NCBI RefSeq assembly: GCF_022398315.1
Contig: NZ_JAKEVF010000002.1
Span: 347,279-411,278 of the forward strand
DNA length: 64,000 nt
Source of the DNA: Shewanella sp. Isolate11
Lineage (GTDB): Bacteria; Pseudomonadota; Gammaproteobacteria; Enterobacterales; Shewanellaceae
Direction of reading: 5' to 3'
Shown here piece after piece: positions 27,368 to 36,573 of the stretch. Both the position numbers and the translations under genes were made by a program. Every line of letters begins with the position of its first letter. Position 1 is the stretch's first letter. The notes beneath the pieces are model-generated. The model was not told where the DNA came from. It saw only the letters and a list, made by a program, of their open reading frames with translations, and searched no databases.

Positions 27368-27847
27368 TTAATTTAGCCAATAACTATTATTGCTTGTTAT
27401 CTCAAGGCGCTTTTGAATTCGCCAGCTATTATCAAAACTTTCTAGTCTGACTTCCCAAGCACCTTTTATCGGTTCATCCAATTTTAGTCGGTAAATTTGC
27501 GCCCCATCGGCGGTAGCGATTTGGTCGAAGTCACGAGCTTGAATGGTTGGATGAAAAAAGTGCACGCGTAGAGCCGCGAGATAGGACTCTCCACCGTGTT
27601 GGGTGATTGTGAGCTCATAATCGTTAACTAGCAGTTCGAACTGAAGTCCTAACTGCCGCGCATGCTTGATTTTACGCAAGTCCATGTTTATCGCTTTGCC
27701 TTCTTTGTAATAATCTTCAGAGACTAGCGAATCTTTATTATCTATAGAGATCATCAGCAAGTTGATGCTAGCGATAACGGCAGACAAGGGCAAAATAATC
27801 AGAAACCAAGGCCAAAATTGTTTATACCAAGCTTGCGGTTGATTCAT
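27368..27847 (-). CDS. ccoH: CcoH/FixH family oxidase assembly protein
   Basis: This 159-residue protein has one N-terminal membrane helix (FWPWFLIILPLSAVIASINLLMI) and the conserved SEDYYKEGKAINMDL motif of the FixH family, followed by a soluble periplasmic domain. CcoH/FixH stabilises the early cbb3 subcomplex. It is 108 bp after ccoP with a strong terminator in between, so it may have its own promoter or depend on read-through. Confidence 0.92.
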   Translation of the reverse strand: MNQPQAWYKQFWPWFLIILPLSAVIASINLLMISIDNKDSLVSEDYYKEGKAINMDLRKIKHARQLGLQFELLVNDYELTITQHGGESYLAALRVHFFHPTIQARDFDQIATADGAQIYRLKLDEPIKGAWEVRLESFDNSWRIQKRLEITSNNSYWLN

Positions 27848-27907
27848 GGATACTACCTGTAATTTTTGTTGACGGCATTTTAGCGTTTCTTGGGCTAAAT
27901 CGCACCT

Positions 27908-27939
27908 AAAAAAAAAGGCCTCGAGCGATGCGAGGCCTT
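27908..27939 (-). terminator. Rho-independent terminator after ccoP
   Basis: On the minus strand AAGGCCTCG and CGAGGCCTT form a 9 bp stem followed by a run of ten T. It separates ccoNOQP from ccoH-ccoI-ccoS. Confidence 0.88.
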
Positions 27940-27955
27940 GATATTACTCATCTAG

Positions 27956-28927
27956 TTACTGGTGAGATAAGCTATATACATAAGCAGAAATAACGTGAAC
28001 TTTCTCTTCACCTAAAACGTCTTTCCAAGCTGGCATTACACCAGAACGGCCGTTTTTGATGCTTTCTATGATCACTCCACGACTACCACCATATAACCAA
28101 GCGCTATCGGTTAGGTTAGGGGCACCCATGAATTTGTTACCTGTACCGTCCATACCGTGACAAGCAAAACATCCTTTCATGAATGAACCTTGACCTTGAG
28201 CGGCTAAAGCCTCGTCATGCTCACGACCCGAAAGCTTAACCACATATTCGGCTAGACCTTTTAGTTCGCTGTCTTCGATAGGTAAACCACCTTTTGGCGG
28301 CATCATACCGTGACGACCATTCATGATAGTGGTCTTGATGGTCGCTAGCTCTCCACCGTATAACCATGCATCATCAGTTAGGTTAGGGAAGCCTTTAGAA
28401 CCACGAGCATCACTACCATGACATTGTGAACAGTTTTGTAAGAATAGACGTCCACCCACTTTAAGGGCTTCTTCATTCTTTACTAACTCTTCTAGCGGAG
28501 TCGCTAAATAAGCTTCAAAAATAGGGCTGTATTTAGCCGCTGCTTTTTCGACTTCTTTGTCGTACTGTACCCAACGACCTTCTTTCTCTGCTAATTCAGT
28601 TGCAGCAGCAGAGTCAGCCTTAATGCCATGCTCAGTACCAATACTTTGGTTCGAGCTTGACCAGCCAAGTAAACCTTTATAGTTACCAAGACCTGGGTAA
28701 AGGGCTAAGTAGATGACACCGAAAACGATAGTCAAATAGAACATATAGCTCCACCATTTTGGTAGTGGATTATTGATCTCTTCGATACCGTCGAAGCTGT
28801 GACCCATCGACTCGCCTTCATCAATACCTGTGTTGTTTTTAGACACAAGGCGTAAAAGGATAAAACATCCTGCGATTACCACAATTGTGAGTACGGTAAT
28901 CCAAATACTCCAGAAGCTACTCATCAT
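27956..28927 (-). CDS. ccoP: cbb3-type cytochrome oxidase subunit III CcoP (dihaem cytochrome c)
   Basis: This 323-residue subunit has an N-terminal helix, a second helix (WWSYMFYLTIVFGVIYLALYPGL) and two c-type haem sites, CSQCHGS and CFACHGM, with methionine ligands in the MMPPKGG and MPAW segments. It passes electrons from cytochrome c to CcoO. The frame can start at GTG 28930 (AGGAG at 7 nt) or at the ATGs at 28927 and 28924; I chose 28927, whose A is shared with the ccoQ stop codon (TGATG). Confidence 0.95.
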   Translation of the reverse strand: MMSSFWSIWITVLTIVVIAGCFILLRLVSKNNTGIDEGESMGHSFDGIEEINNPLPKWWSYMFYLTIVFGVIYLALYPGLGNYKGLLGWSSSNQSIGTEHGIKADSAAATELAEKEGRWVQYDKEVEKAAAKYSPIFEAYLATPLEELVKNEEALKVGGRLFLQNCSQCHGSDARGSKGFPNLTDDAWLYGGELATIKTTIMNGRHGMMPPKGGLPIEDSELKGLAEYVVKLSGREHDEALAAQGQGSFMKGCFACHGMDGTGNKFMGAPNLTDSAWLYGGSRGVIIESIKNGRSGVMPAWKDVLGEEKVHVISAYVYSLSHQ

Positions 28928-29094
28928 CACTTATGTTCTCCTGAGTCCTTGTGTTTCTCTTCATCTGAGAACACAAGGTTAGCGGCTTCATCAAACTGAT
29001 GTTTGCGGCGTCCGCTATAAGCCCATGCAAAAATACCGACAAACGTAACCATAACGACAATGGTGATTATCCCTTGTACTGTTCCGTAATCCAT
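28927..29094 (-). CDS. ccoQ: cbb3-type cytochrome oxidase subunit CcoQ
   Basis: A short 55-residue gene. It begins MDYGTVQGIITIVVMVTFVG, has one membrane helix, then AWAYSGRRKHQFDEAANLVF, the conserved CcoQ pattern, and ends SGEHK. It lies 14 bp after ccoO and shares a TGATG junction with ccoP. CcoQ stabilises the interaction of CcoP with the CcoNO core. Confidence 0.95.
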   Translation of the reverse strand: MDYGTVQGIITIVVMVTFVGIFAWAYSGRRKHQFDEAANLVFSDEEKHKDSGEHK

Positions 29095-29108
29095 ATAATT
29101 GCCTCCAA

Positions 29109-29714
29109 TTATTTCAGTGCGTGACCTAACGATTGTAGGTATGCAATCAGCGCTTCTAGCTCAGTTTTACCTTCGACAGCCTTTTGAGCATTGTCGACAT
29201 CTTCCTGAGTGTAAGGCACACCAAAACCACGGAATACTTCAATCTTTTTGGCTGTCAACTTGCCATCGAGCACGTTATCAGCCAGCCAAGGAAAACCTGG
29301 CATATTTGATTGAGGTACTACAGCGCGAGGATCGATCAAGTGAACTTCATGCCACTTATCGCTATAACGACCACCAACTCGGGCAAGATCTGGGCCTGTA
29401 CGCTTAGAGCCCCACTGGAATGGGTGATCCCAAACCGATTCACCAGCAACAGAGTAGTGACCATAACGCTCAGTCTCTGCTCGTAGCGGACGGATCATCT
29501 GGCTGTGGCAGTTATAACACCCTTCACGGATATAGATATCACGACCTTCAAGCTCTAAAGCTGTGTAAGGACGCAAACCATCTACAGGCTCAGTCGTGTC
29601 TTTTTGGAACAGTAGGGGAGTGATCTGTACTAAACCACCAAAGCTAATGGCGATAACAGTGAAGATCCCTAGCAGACCGATGTTTTTTTCAACTATCTCA
29701 TGATTAAATTTCAT
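29109..29714 (-). CDS. ccoO: cbb3-type cytochrome oxidase subunit II CcoO (monohaem cytochrome c)
   Basis: 201 residues with an N-terminal membrane anchor ([20 protein letters not shown]) and the single c-type haem site [11 protein letters not shown], followed by the conserved [21 protein letters not shown] segment. The start is the ATG at 29714 with AGGAG eight bases upstream, one codon inside the longest frame. It is 12 bp after ccoN and tightly packed in the operon. Confidence 0.96.
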   Translation of the reverse strand: MKFNHEIVEKNIGLLGIFTVIAISFGGLVQITPLLFQKDTTEPVDGLRPYTALELEGRDIYIREGCYNCHSQMIRPLRAETERYGHYSVAGESVWDHPFQWGSKRTGPDLARVGGRYSDKWHEVHLIDPRAVVPQSNMPGFPWLADNVLDGKLTAKKIEVFRGFGVPYTQEDVDNAQKAVEGKTELEALIAYLQSLGHALK

Positions 29715-29726
29715 CAAATCTACTCC

Positions 29727-31154
29727 TTATGCTTCAGCGAGTGCTGGCAAAGATTCTTTTGGTGCTTTTACTGTCTTGAACACGTTGTACGCCATTAATA
29801 GCATACCGGTTACGAAGAAACAGCCACCTAAGAAACGGACAAAGTAGAATGGGTAAGAGGCTTCTAAACTCTCAACGAAGCTGTAAGTCAAGGTGCCGTC
29901 AGAGTTAACTGCACGCCACATTAGACCTTGCATCACACCAGAGATCCACATTGAAACGATATAAAGCACAGTACCGATAGTCGCTAACCAGAAATGAACA
30001 TTAATCAGGTTAGTGCTGTACATACGGCCGTGACCATAAACTGAAGGGATTAAGTGGTATAGAGAACCAATCGAAACCATGGCTACCCAGCCCAATGCAC
30101 CAGAATGAACGTGACCAATAGTCCAGTCGGTATAGTGAGAAAGTGCGTTTACCGTTTTGATTGCCATCATTGGGCCTTCGAAGGTAGACATACCGTAGAA
30201 AGACAATGAAACCACTAAGAAACGAAGGATAGGGTCAGTTCTTAGCTTATGCCAAGCACCTGAAAGAGTCATAATACCGTTGATCATACCACCCCAAGAT
30301 GGAGCAAATAGGATCAGTGACATCACCATACCTAATGACTGAGTCCAGTCAGGTAGAGCGGTGTAATGTAAGTGGTGAGGACCAGCCCAAATATAAAGTG
30401 CAATCAGTGCCCAGAAGTGAACAATGGATAGACGGTATGAATAAACAGGACGACCTGCTTGCTTAGGGACGAAGTAGTACATCATACCTAAGAAACCCGC
30501 GGTCAATAGGAAACCTACTGCGTTATGGCCATACCACCATTGAACCATGGCATCTACAGCACCTGCATACAATGAGTAAGACTTCCACAAGCTTACTGGC
30601 ACTGCCATCGAGTTAACTATGTGTAGCACCGCTACGGTAATAATGAAGGCACCAAAGAACCAGTTAGCCACATAAATGTGTGAAGTGGTTCGTTTAACAA
30701 TTGTACCGAAGAAAACCGTGGCGTAAGAGATCCAAACTACGGCGATAGCGATATCGATAGGCCATTCTAATTCAGCGTATTCTTTACCACTGGTAATACC
30801 CAAAGGCAGAGTGATAACGGCTGATAAAATAATGGCTTGCCAACCCCAGAAGGTAAATGCAGCTAATTTAGGTGCAAATAGGCGGGTTTGACAGGTACGC
30901 TGTACCACGTAATAGGATGTTGCGAAAAGAGCTGAAGTACCGAACGCGAAAATCACGGCATTAGTGTGCAGCGGTCTTAATCGGCTGTACGTTAACCATG
31001 GAGTTTCGAAGTTTAGGTGTGGCCAGATTAACTGGGCCGCGATCAATACACCTACCGACATACCGACGATTCCCCACAATACTGTGGTTAATGCAAACTG
31101 GCGGACAACGGTGTAATTGTAATCAGCGCCTTGAGGCTGGGAATGGTTCATCAT
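29727..31154 (-). CDS. ccoN: cbb3-type cytochrome oxidase catalytic subunit CcoN
   Basis: The 475-residue haem-copper oxidase subunit I has about twelve membrane helices and the metal-ligand histidines of the family: [12 protein letters not shown] for the low-spin haem, [13 protein letters not shown] with the Cu-B histidine, and the [12 protein letters not shown] pair. [12 protein letters not shown] carries the high-spin and low-spin haem ligands. It reduces oxygen to water with high affinity and pumps protons. It is the first gene of ccoNOQP, read leftwards, with an FNR box 200 bp upstream. Two adjacent ATGs are possible; the first is given. Confidence 0.97.
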   Translation of the reverse strand: MMNHSQPQGADYNYTVVRQFALTTVLWGIVGMSVGVLIAAQLIWPHLNFETPWLTYSRLRPLHTNAVIFAFGTSALFATSYYVVQRTCQTRLFAPKLAAFTFWGWQAIILSAVITLPLGITSGKEYAELEWPIDIAIAVVWISYATVFFGTIVKRTTSHIYVANWFFGAFIITVAVLHIVNSMAVPVSLWKSYSLYAGAVDAMVQWWYGHNAVGFLLTAGFLGMMYYFVPKQAGRPVYSYRLSIVHFWALIALYIWAGPHHLHYTALPDWTQSLGMVMSLILFAPSWGGMINGIMTLSGAWHKLRTDPILRFLVVSLSFYGMSTFEGPMMAIKTVNALSHYTDWTIGHVHSGALGWVAMVSIGSLYHLIPSVYGHGRMYSTNLINVHFWLATIGTVLYIVSMWISGVMQGLMWRAVNSDGTLTYSFVESLEASYPFYFVRFLGGCFFVTGMLLMAYNVFKTVKAPKESLPALAEA

Positions 31155-31354
31155 TTTGCTTCCACTGCTTATTACTTATACTTATTAGTTGAGTAAAGTG
31201 ATACTTTACCCGTTAAGTGACGCGAAAGCCTGTTTCCTACGAAACAAACTCGATAGTGTCAATATGTTAACCGACATTAACGCTAATTAATGTTAGCTGA
31301 CGCAATGATACTTGAGCAATATCAAAAAAGATAGGAATTATGCGGCACGGAACA

Positions 31355-31368
31355 TTGATCCAGATCAA
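31355..31368. promoter_or_regulatory. Perfect FNR/EtrA box between ccoN and a divergent lipoprotein gene
   Basis: TTGAT-CCAG-ATCAA is a full match to the FNR consensus. On the minus strand a TATCTT -10-like hexamer (31333-31328) puts the box about 40 bp before the ccoN transcript start. On the plus strand TATGAT (31393-31398) puts it about 43 bp before the other start. One dimer could serve both promoters. Confidence 0.85.
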
Positions 31369-31415
31369 TGTTCGTATACAGAATGTAAACAGTATGATTG
31401 AAAAGGTTGAAATTT

Positions 31416-31904
31416 GTGCTAACTCGAACAACTATCTGCCGTCTAGGCTCACTTTGGCTAATTTCAGGTCTATTTTTATTGAGTGGCTGCTTTAATCAAG
31501 AATCCAATCAAAAGGTAACCAGCAAACTAGAGAGTCAATCTCAGTTTGAAATTGATGACAGCTTATGCCAATTCAAACAAAGTGAATGTAAACAAACTAT
31601 TGCTGATCTACTGATTAGTCTCACTATTTCGCCCGAAAACACGCCGAGTGAAAAACCATTACAGATCGATTTAGATTTTTCAAAACCTGTTGAAAACCTC
31701 AGTGGCAGAATCGAAGGCAGAGATATGTTTATGGGCATTATCCCAGTAAATTTATCTCAAACCTCAGAAAATCATTATCAGGCAACTACAGTATACGGTT
31801 CATGCAGCAGTAACTACATGGTTTGGCGTTTATTGGTCAGTTTTATTTATCAAGGTCAACCACGAACTGTAATATTCGACTTTTTAGCAGACAATCCGAA
31901 TTAA
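31416..31904 (+). CDS. Lipoprotein divergent from ccoN, function unknown
   Basis: This 162-residue protein has a hydrophobic signal (LGSLWLISGLFLLSGC) ending in a lipobox, so it should be a lipoprotein facing the periplasm. The mature part contains four cysteines (CQFKQSEC and CSSN among them) and ends in a hydrophobic beta-like segment. I do not recognise a named family. The longest frame starts at a TTG at 31398, which would overlap the predicted -10 element. I prefer the GTG at 31416, with AAGG nine bases upstream. Sharing an FNR box with ccoNOQP suggests expression at low oxygen and possibly a role with the oxidase (inference). Confidence 0.65.
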   Translation: MLTRTTICRLGSLWLISGLFLLSGCFNQESNQKVTSKLESQSQFEIDDSLCQFKQSECKQTIADLLISLTISPENTPSEKPLQIDLDFSKPVENLSGRIEGRDMFMGIIPVNLSQTSENHYQATTVYGSCSSNYMVWRLLVSFIYQGQPRTVIFDFLADNPN

Positions 31905-32415
31905 ACGTCTTTTAACATTAATTTTGAACGTCAAACGTCACTCAAGGATAATCGAAGCTGATTAAATGTATCGATGTTCTCAACAAAAAACTCAACAATT
32001 CTGAGTTAAAGTGTGCTCCGATCTCCGTTGTATTCCGTCGATGACTTAATTAATAGGCCATAGAGGTTTAAAACATCGTGCATGTGAGAACATCGGCAAT
32101 CGCCACAATAATTACAAATATATGAATATCCTGTTGCTGTTCATTCAACCCTGAAATTATCGACGAACAAACACTGTAGAACAATTATAGATTTTGGTTA
32201 CTATTTGTATCTATGGAGAATAGATTTTTAGCCCAATGCTCATTGCTAACTTAAGCAGATAATGCTTAATATAAATATCATTGATATTCAATAAAACGAT
32301 GACCGGGAATCACTAAGTAAGCCTTAAACTATTCATCATTATCGAAATAAGTTATTGAATATCAGCGTTATAAAAAAGCTATTAGGTAAAAGCTATTAGA
32401 TAATAGGTAATAAAG
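31905..32415. other. 511 bp gene-free gap
   Basis: No coding frame stands out. The left half has no recognisable feature. The right third holds the AATATCA/TGATATT palindromes listed separately and, just before the acetyltransferase gene, imperfect direct copies of AGCTATTAG (about 32378-32400). The promoter of the acetyltransferase gene must be here. Confidence 0.5.
32274..32364. repeat. Nested and spaced inverted repeats upstream of the O-acetyltransferase gene
   Basis: AATATCA-T-TGATATT is a perfect 15 bp palindrome at 32274-32288. Its right half belongs to TGATATTCAATAA (32282-32294), which recurs as an exact inverted copy at 32352-32364, 57 bp away. Two such sites about 75 bp apart upstream of one gene look like paired operators. 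Confidence 0.5.
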
Positions 32416-32970
32416 ATGAATGCACTGAGTAAAATGCGAGCAGGTGAGCGGTATTGTATTAATGATCCAGAACTCATTGAGATCCGCGATCATATCCGTG
32501 ATTTAACCGCAGAATATAATCAGACCCCACGGAGTGATCGTGGTCATCAACGTCATTTAATAAATAAGATTTTTGCCAAAGTTGGTGACGATGTTCATAT
32601 TGAAAAATCAATGAATATCGATTACGGCATCAACACCATGATTGGCAGTCATGTGTTTATTAATTTCAATTTTACGCTGCTAGATTGCGCACCTGTAACT
32701 ATCGGTGATCACGTTTTTATTGGTCCTAATGTTCAGCTTTATACCGCACACCATCCGTTAGATGCTGCAACCCGGGATCAACATATAGGTTGGGCTGAGC
32801 CCATTACTATTGGGTGTCACGTGTGGATTGGTGGCGGCTGCATTATTTTACCCGGTGTCACCATAGGTGATGGGGCGGTTGTTGGTGCCGGTAGTGTGGT
32901 GACTAAAGATATTCCTGCAAAAACAATAGCATTTGGTAATCCATGTAGACCTCATAAAGCGGTAGAATAG
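32416..32970 (+). CDS. Maltose/NodL-type sugar O-acetyltransferase
   Basis: This 184-residue left-handed beta-helix enzyme belongs to the Maa/NodL/LacA group: an N-terminal MRAGERYCINDPELIEIRD cap, hexapeptide repeats, the catalytic histidine in TAHHPLD and the loop GWAEPITIGCHVWIGGGCII, ending GNPCR. It moves an acetyl group from acetyl-CoA to a sugar or related hydroxyl in the cytoplasm; the acceptor cannot be told. It starts at ATG. The next gene on the same strand, an exported sugar dehydrogenase-like protein, is 81 bp away and may be co-transcribed. Confidence 0.88.
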   Translation: MNALSKMRAGERYCINDPELIEIRDHIRDLTAEYNQTPRSDRGHQRHLINKIFAKVGDDVHIEKSMNIDYGINTMIGSHVFINFNFTLLDCAPVTIGDHVFIGPNVQLYTAHHPLDAATRDQHIGWAEPITIGCHVWIGGGCIILPGVTIGDGAVVGAGSVVTKDIPAKTIAFGNPCRPHKAVE

Positions 32971-33051
32971 CGATTATCACATTAACTCTGTCCATTTTGG
33001 CGATTAACTTCATAACAATTAGTCGCGAACTTTGTCTCTAAGGGATGTTAA

Positions 33052-34164
33052 ATGACTCAATTATTCAACACTAAAATTTCGTTAGTGGCTCAAGCGCTAA
33101 CCATTACAATATTAAGCGCGCCCGTGATGGCAAAAGACATATTAGATAAACTCACCGTGGCTGATGGTTACAATGTAAGTTTATTCGCAGATGATGTCGA
33201 AAATGCAAGAGAATTAGCCATTTCAGATACCGGAATTGTCTATGTGGGCTCTATTAGAGCAGGCAATGTTTATGCGCTTATCGACAAGGATAACGATGGT
33301 GTCGCCGATGAAAAAATTGTCATTGCGTCAGGTTTAACCATGCCATCTGGTGTAGCGTATAAAGATGGCAATCTGTATGTCTCAGAAGTGGAACGGATTA
33401 TTCGCTTTAAAAATATCGATAAAAATTTAAACACCCCCCAATATGATGTGGTATTCGATAAATTTCCTAGTGACACGCATCATGGTTGGAAAGTACTTGG
33501 CTTCTCTCCGACAGGGGAGTTAATCATACCTGTTGGCGTCCCCTGTAATGTATGCGCCGAAAATGAACGTTATGGTCGAATCTTTTCGTTAGATCTTAAA
33601 ACCAAAAAGTTAACCACTATAGCTCAAGGGGTACGTAATTCAGTTGGTTTTGATTTTCATCCAAAAACCAATACTTTTTGGTTTAGTGATAATGGTCGAG
33701 ACATGATGGGCGATGATATTCCCCCCTGTGAGATCAATAAGGTCTCTTATCAAGGTGAACATTTCGGCTTTCCATATGTTCATGCTGGCACCATTTTAGA
33801 CCCAGAATTTGGTAAGGGAAAAAACACGAAAGATTATACTGCCCCCGCGCTATCACTTGGTGCTCACGTTGCACCTTTAGGGATTCACTTTTATCGTGGA
33901 CAACAATTTCCGAAGGCTTATCAAGAGCAACTTTTTGTTGCTGAACATGGGTCTTGGAATCGCAGTAAAAAAGCGGGTTATAAAGTTGCCGTAGCCACTA
34001 TAGAAGATGGAGAAATCATCAAATACTCGCCTTTTATAACGGGCTTTATGCAAAATGAGGAAACTTTTGGTCGTCCCGTGGCATTTGCTGAACTTGCCGA
34101 TGGTAGCTTATTGATCTCTGATGATTTCGCTGGTGCGATTTACCGCGTAACAAAAAACAAATAA
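33052..34164 (+). CDS. Exported sorbosone dehydrogenase-like (PQQ-type beta-propeller) protein
   Basis: The 370-residue protein has a signal peptide (ISLVAQALTITILSAPVMA) and repeated beta-propeller blades with motifs such as GSIRAGNVYALIDKDNDG, FDFHPKTNTFWFSDNGRD, LGAHVAPLGIHFYRG and VAEHGSWNRS, the pattern of the sorbosone/glucose dehydrogenase family. Such proteins oxidise sugars in the periplasm, some with PQQ. No PQQ synthesis gene is in view, so cofactor and substrate are open. DKDNDG is a calcium-loop-like motif. A terminator follows. Confidence 0.82.
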   Translation: MTQLFNTKISLVAQALTITILSAPVMAKDILDKLTVADGYNVSLFADDVENARELAISDTGIVYVGSIRAGNVYALIDKDNDGVADEKIVIASGLTMPSGVAYKDGNLYVSEVERIIRFKNIDKNLNTPQYDVVFDKFPSDTHHGWKVLGFSPTGELIIPVGVPCNVCAENERYGRIFSLDLKTKKLTTIAQGVRNSVGFDFHPKTNTFWFSDNGRDMMGDDIPPCEINKVSYQGEHFGFPYVHAGTILDPEFGKGKNTKDYTAPALSLGAHVAPLGIHFYRGQQFPKAYQEQLFVAEHGSWNRSKKAGYKVAVATIEDGEIIKYSPFITGFMQNEETFGRPVAFAELADGSLLISDDFAGAIYRVTKNK

Positions 34165-34189
34165 CGCTATTTATCGCTAAAAATTTAGT

Positions 34190-34226
34190 AACTCTAACTG
34201 AGCCAATCAGTTAGAGTTTTTTATTT
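34190..34226. terminator. Terminator between the sugar dehydrogenase-like and AraC genes
   Basis: The long stem AACTCTAACTGA/TCAGTTAGAGTT with a 5-6 nt loop and TTTTTT tail lies between converging genes. Confidence 0.88.
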
Positions 34227-34230
34227 GTGA

Positions 34231-35111
34231 TTAAGACATTCTATCTTGTGATGGGGAAAGGCCAAATGCTCGGCCATAATCCCGAGTAAATTGTGATGCA
34301 CTTTCATAACCGACTTGATACGCTGCTGCAGAAATATCCATACCTTGCATAATTAACCGTCGAGCCTCAAACAGCCTTAATTGCTTTTGAAATTGCAGCG
34401 GGCTGAGTGTCGTTAAATTTTTAAAATGTTGATGCAATGATGACACACTCATGCTGACTTCACTGGCCAGAGTTTCAATTCTGATCACACGCTGAAAATG
34501 TTCATTAAGATACTGAATGGCACGCATCACTTTATTGCTTGACGAGTCCAATGTGCAAAGGTGTCTTAATCTCGCTCCCATTGGGCTGGTGAGCAGTCGA
34601 TAGGTAATTTCACGTTCAAGCAAAGGGTATAAAATTGCAATATCTTTTGGATTATCAAGCAAGTCCGTCATGCGCTTCATCGCGGCCAACAAACTTAAAG
34701 GCGCTTGATCTATAGTTACCGCAGGAATATCGACATCGACACGTTGACTTTGAAGCCCATTTCAACCATTAAGCTGCTAATTGTGGCTAAATCCAATTCA
34801 AAAACTAGGCTAAAATAAGGTGTATGTTCGCTGGCGCTGGTAATATTAGAAGTGATGGGTATATCGATTGAAGAAATTAAACATTCTCCTTGATTAAATG
34901 ACTGATTTTCACAGTATAAAAATAAACTTTTAGCACCTTGCACTGTGAGGATTAAGCTGGGTTTATAAACGTTTGCATCACATCTTGTGAGTTCAGTTGC
35001 TTTGAACAGATGAAGCGGATGTATTTTAGTGCTGTTCACCCCATTCACAGTGGTATGTCTTATTAAAGTATCTACAATACTCTGCCTTACTTGATTAAGT
35101 TCATCAACCAT
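34231..35111 (-). pseudogene. AraC-family regulator interrupted by a frameshift
   Basis: Two adjacent frames together encode one AraC_N-type regulator of about 290 residues. The first (35111 to 34716) carries the N-terminal sensor domain (KPSLILTVQGAKSLFLY, GECLISSIDIPITSNI) but stops soon after VEMGFKVN. From about 34745 the next frame continues with VDVDIPAVTIDQAPLSLL and then two helix-turn-helix motifs (LASEVSMSVSSLHQHFK and YQVGYESASQFTRDYGRAFG). One missing base around 34737-34745 would restore a single frame. It is divergent from the alcohol dehydrogenase, much as YqhC regulates yqhD in E. coli. It is either a recent pseudogene or a sequencing error. Confidence 0.85.
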
Positions 35112-35348
35112 TCACATTATCTCACATCAAAAAATGACTATCGTTGATTGTATCTCAAATAACAAATTTAGATTGTTCGTTTCTCTAAATTTAGAGAAAT
35201 AGGCAAGTCATTTGGAGGATTGTGATATGCACTGTCTGGCACTGAGTCTAAACTAATCGTTAAATTTAAATCTTAGCGATTTAGTTATTTTTAACTAGCG
35301 ATGTATTTGATGCCTCAAATAGGGCTATCAGATTAGGAGACATAGAAT

Positions 35349-36404
35349 ATGAAAACCATAGGATATTGTGCACACGATGAGCATTCTGAGTTAGTTCCAT
35401 ATACCTTCGAACGTCGCGAACTACGTGATAACGATGTAGCAATGGAGATTTTATATTGTGGCGTGTGTCATAGCGATCTACATACAGCACGTAACGACTG
35501 GGGATGGACAGCATATCCGAATGTGCCAGGCCATGAAATTGTAGGCCGTGTCACTGAGATTGGTGCTAACGTGACCAAATTTAAGGTAGGTGACCATGTT
35601 GCCGTAGGTTGTATGGTCGATAGCTGCCAAGAGTGTGAGCACTGCCATAGTGGCGAAGAACAATTCTGCCTTGAAGGTATGACGCAAACTTATAATTCTC
35701 CCGACCGTATCAATGGAGATATCACTTTTGGTGGTTACTCAAAACACCTGATCGTACGTGAAGAGTTTGTGCTTAATGTTCCAAAATCTTTGGATTTAGC
35801 CAAAGTAGCACCATTGCTTTGTGCTGGTATTACGACTTATTCACCATTGAGAACTTGGAATGTAGGTCCTGCTAGCCGTATCGCGGTGGTTGGTATGGGT
35901 GGTTTAGGTCATATGGCGATAAAATTAGCCGTTGGCTTAGGTGCTGAAGTCACAGTGATCAGCCGCTCAGAGAGTAAAAAGGCCGATGCGTTAGCCCTTG
36001 GCGCTCATGAGTTTCTTGTGTCAGAAGATGCCGATGCCATGGCTTTAGCAGCGAATCGCTTCGAATTGATCATCGATACTGTGCCAGTGAAGCATGATCT
36101 CAACCCTTATACACCACTGCTTAATATCGACGGTACCTTGGTACTTGTTGGTCAAGTAGGTCCACTGGCTGAGCCAATGACGCCACCGCTTATTTTAGGC
36201 CGTCGCCGCATTGCCGGCTCGCTGATTGGCGGTATCAAAGAAACTCAAGAGATGCTGGATTTCTGTGGTCGCATGAATATCCTTCCTGAGTGCGAAATGA
36301 TCCGTATGGATGAGATCAATCATGCTTTCGAGCGTATGGAAAAATCTGACGTACGTTATCGTTTCGTAATTGATATGGCATCATTAACTTTAGACGCTGC
36401 ATAA
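35349..36404 (+). CDS. Zinc-dependent NAD(P) alcohol dehydrogenase (YahK/cinnamyl type)
   Basis: The 351-residue medium-chain dehydrogenase has the catalytic zinc segment CGVCHSDLH, the GHE motif (61-63), four structural-zinc cysteines (Cys93, 96, 99 and 107) and the Rossmann loop VVGMGGLGHMAIKLA. The strand after it ends ISRSESKK, whose serine and basic residues favour NADPH. It resembles E. coli YahK, a broad aldehyde reductase. The ATG at 35349 has AGGAG upstream. The divergent AraC-type gene is the likely regulator, but it is frameshifted here. Confidence 0.9.
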   Translation: MKTIGYCAHDEHSELVPYTFERRELRDNDVAMEILYCGVCHSDLHTARNDWGWTAYPNVPGHEIVGRVTEIGANVTKFKVGDHVAVGCMVDSCQECEHCHSGEEQFCLEGMTQTYNSPDRINGDITFGGYSKHLIVREEFVLNVPKSLDLAKVAPLLCAGITTYSPLRTWNVGPASRIAVVGMGGLGHMAIKLAVGLGAEVTVISRSESKKADALALGAHEFLVSEDADAMALAANRFELIIDTVPVKHDLNPYTPLLNIDGTLVLVGQVGPLAEPMTPPLILGRRRIAGSLIGGIKETQEMLDFCGRMNILPECEMIRMDEINHAFERMEKSDVRYRFVIDMASLTLDAA

Positions 36405-36573
36405 TCTCAATATGAGTTAATGGTTCTCAAGGAATACTTGTGTTAATTATTAATTAATATTGGTTACCGATGGCCTGTTAAATATTTGGGCGTTCAGCTT
36501 GCAAACTGAACGTCCAAATTTATGAGCAATTATGAGTCATACATCGGTTTTGTTAAATTAAGTGATGGATAGA

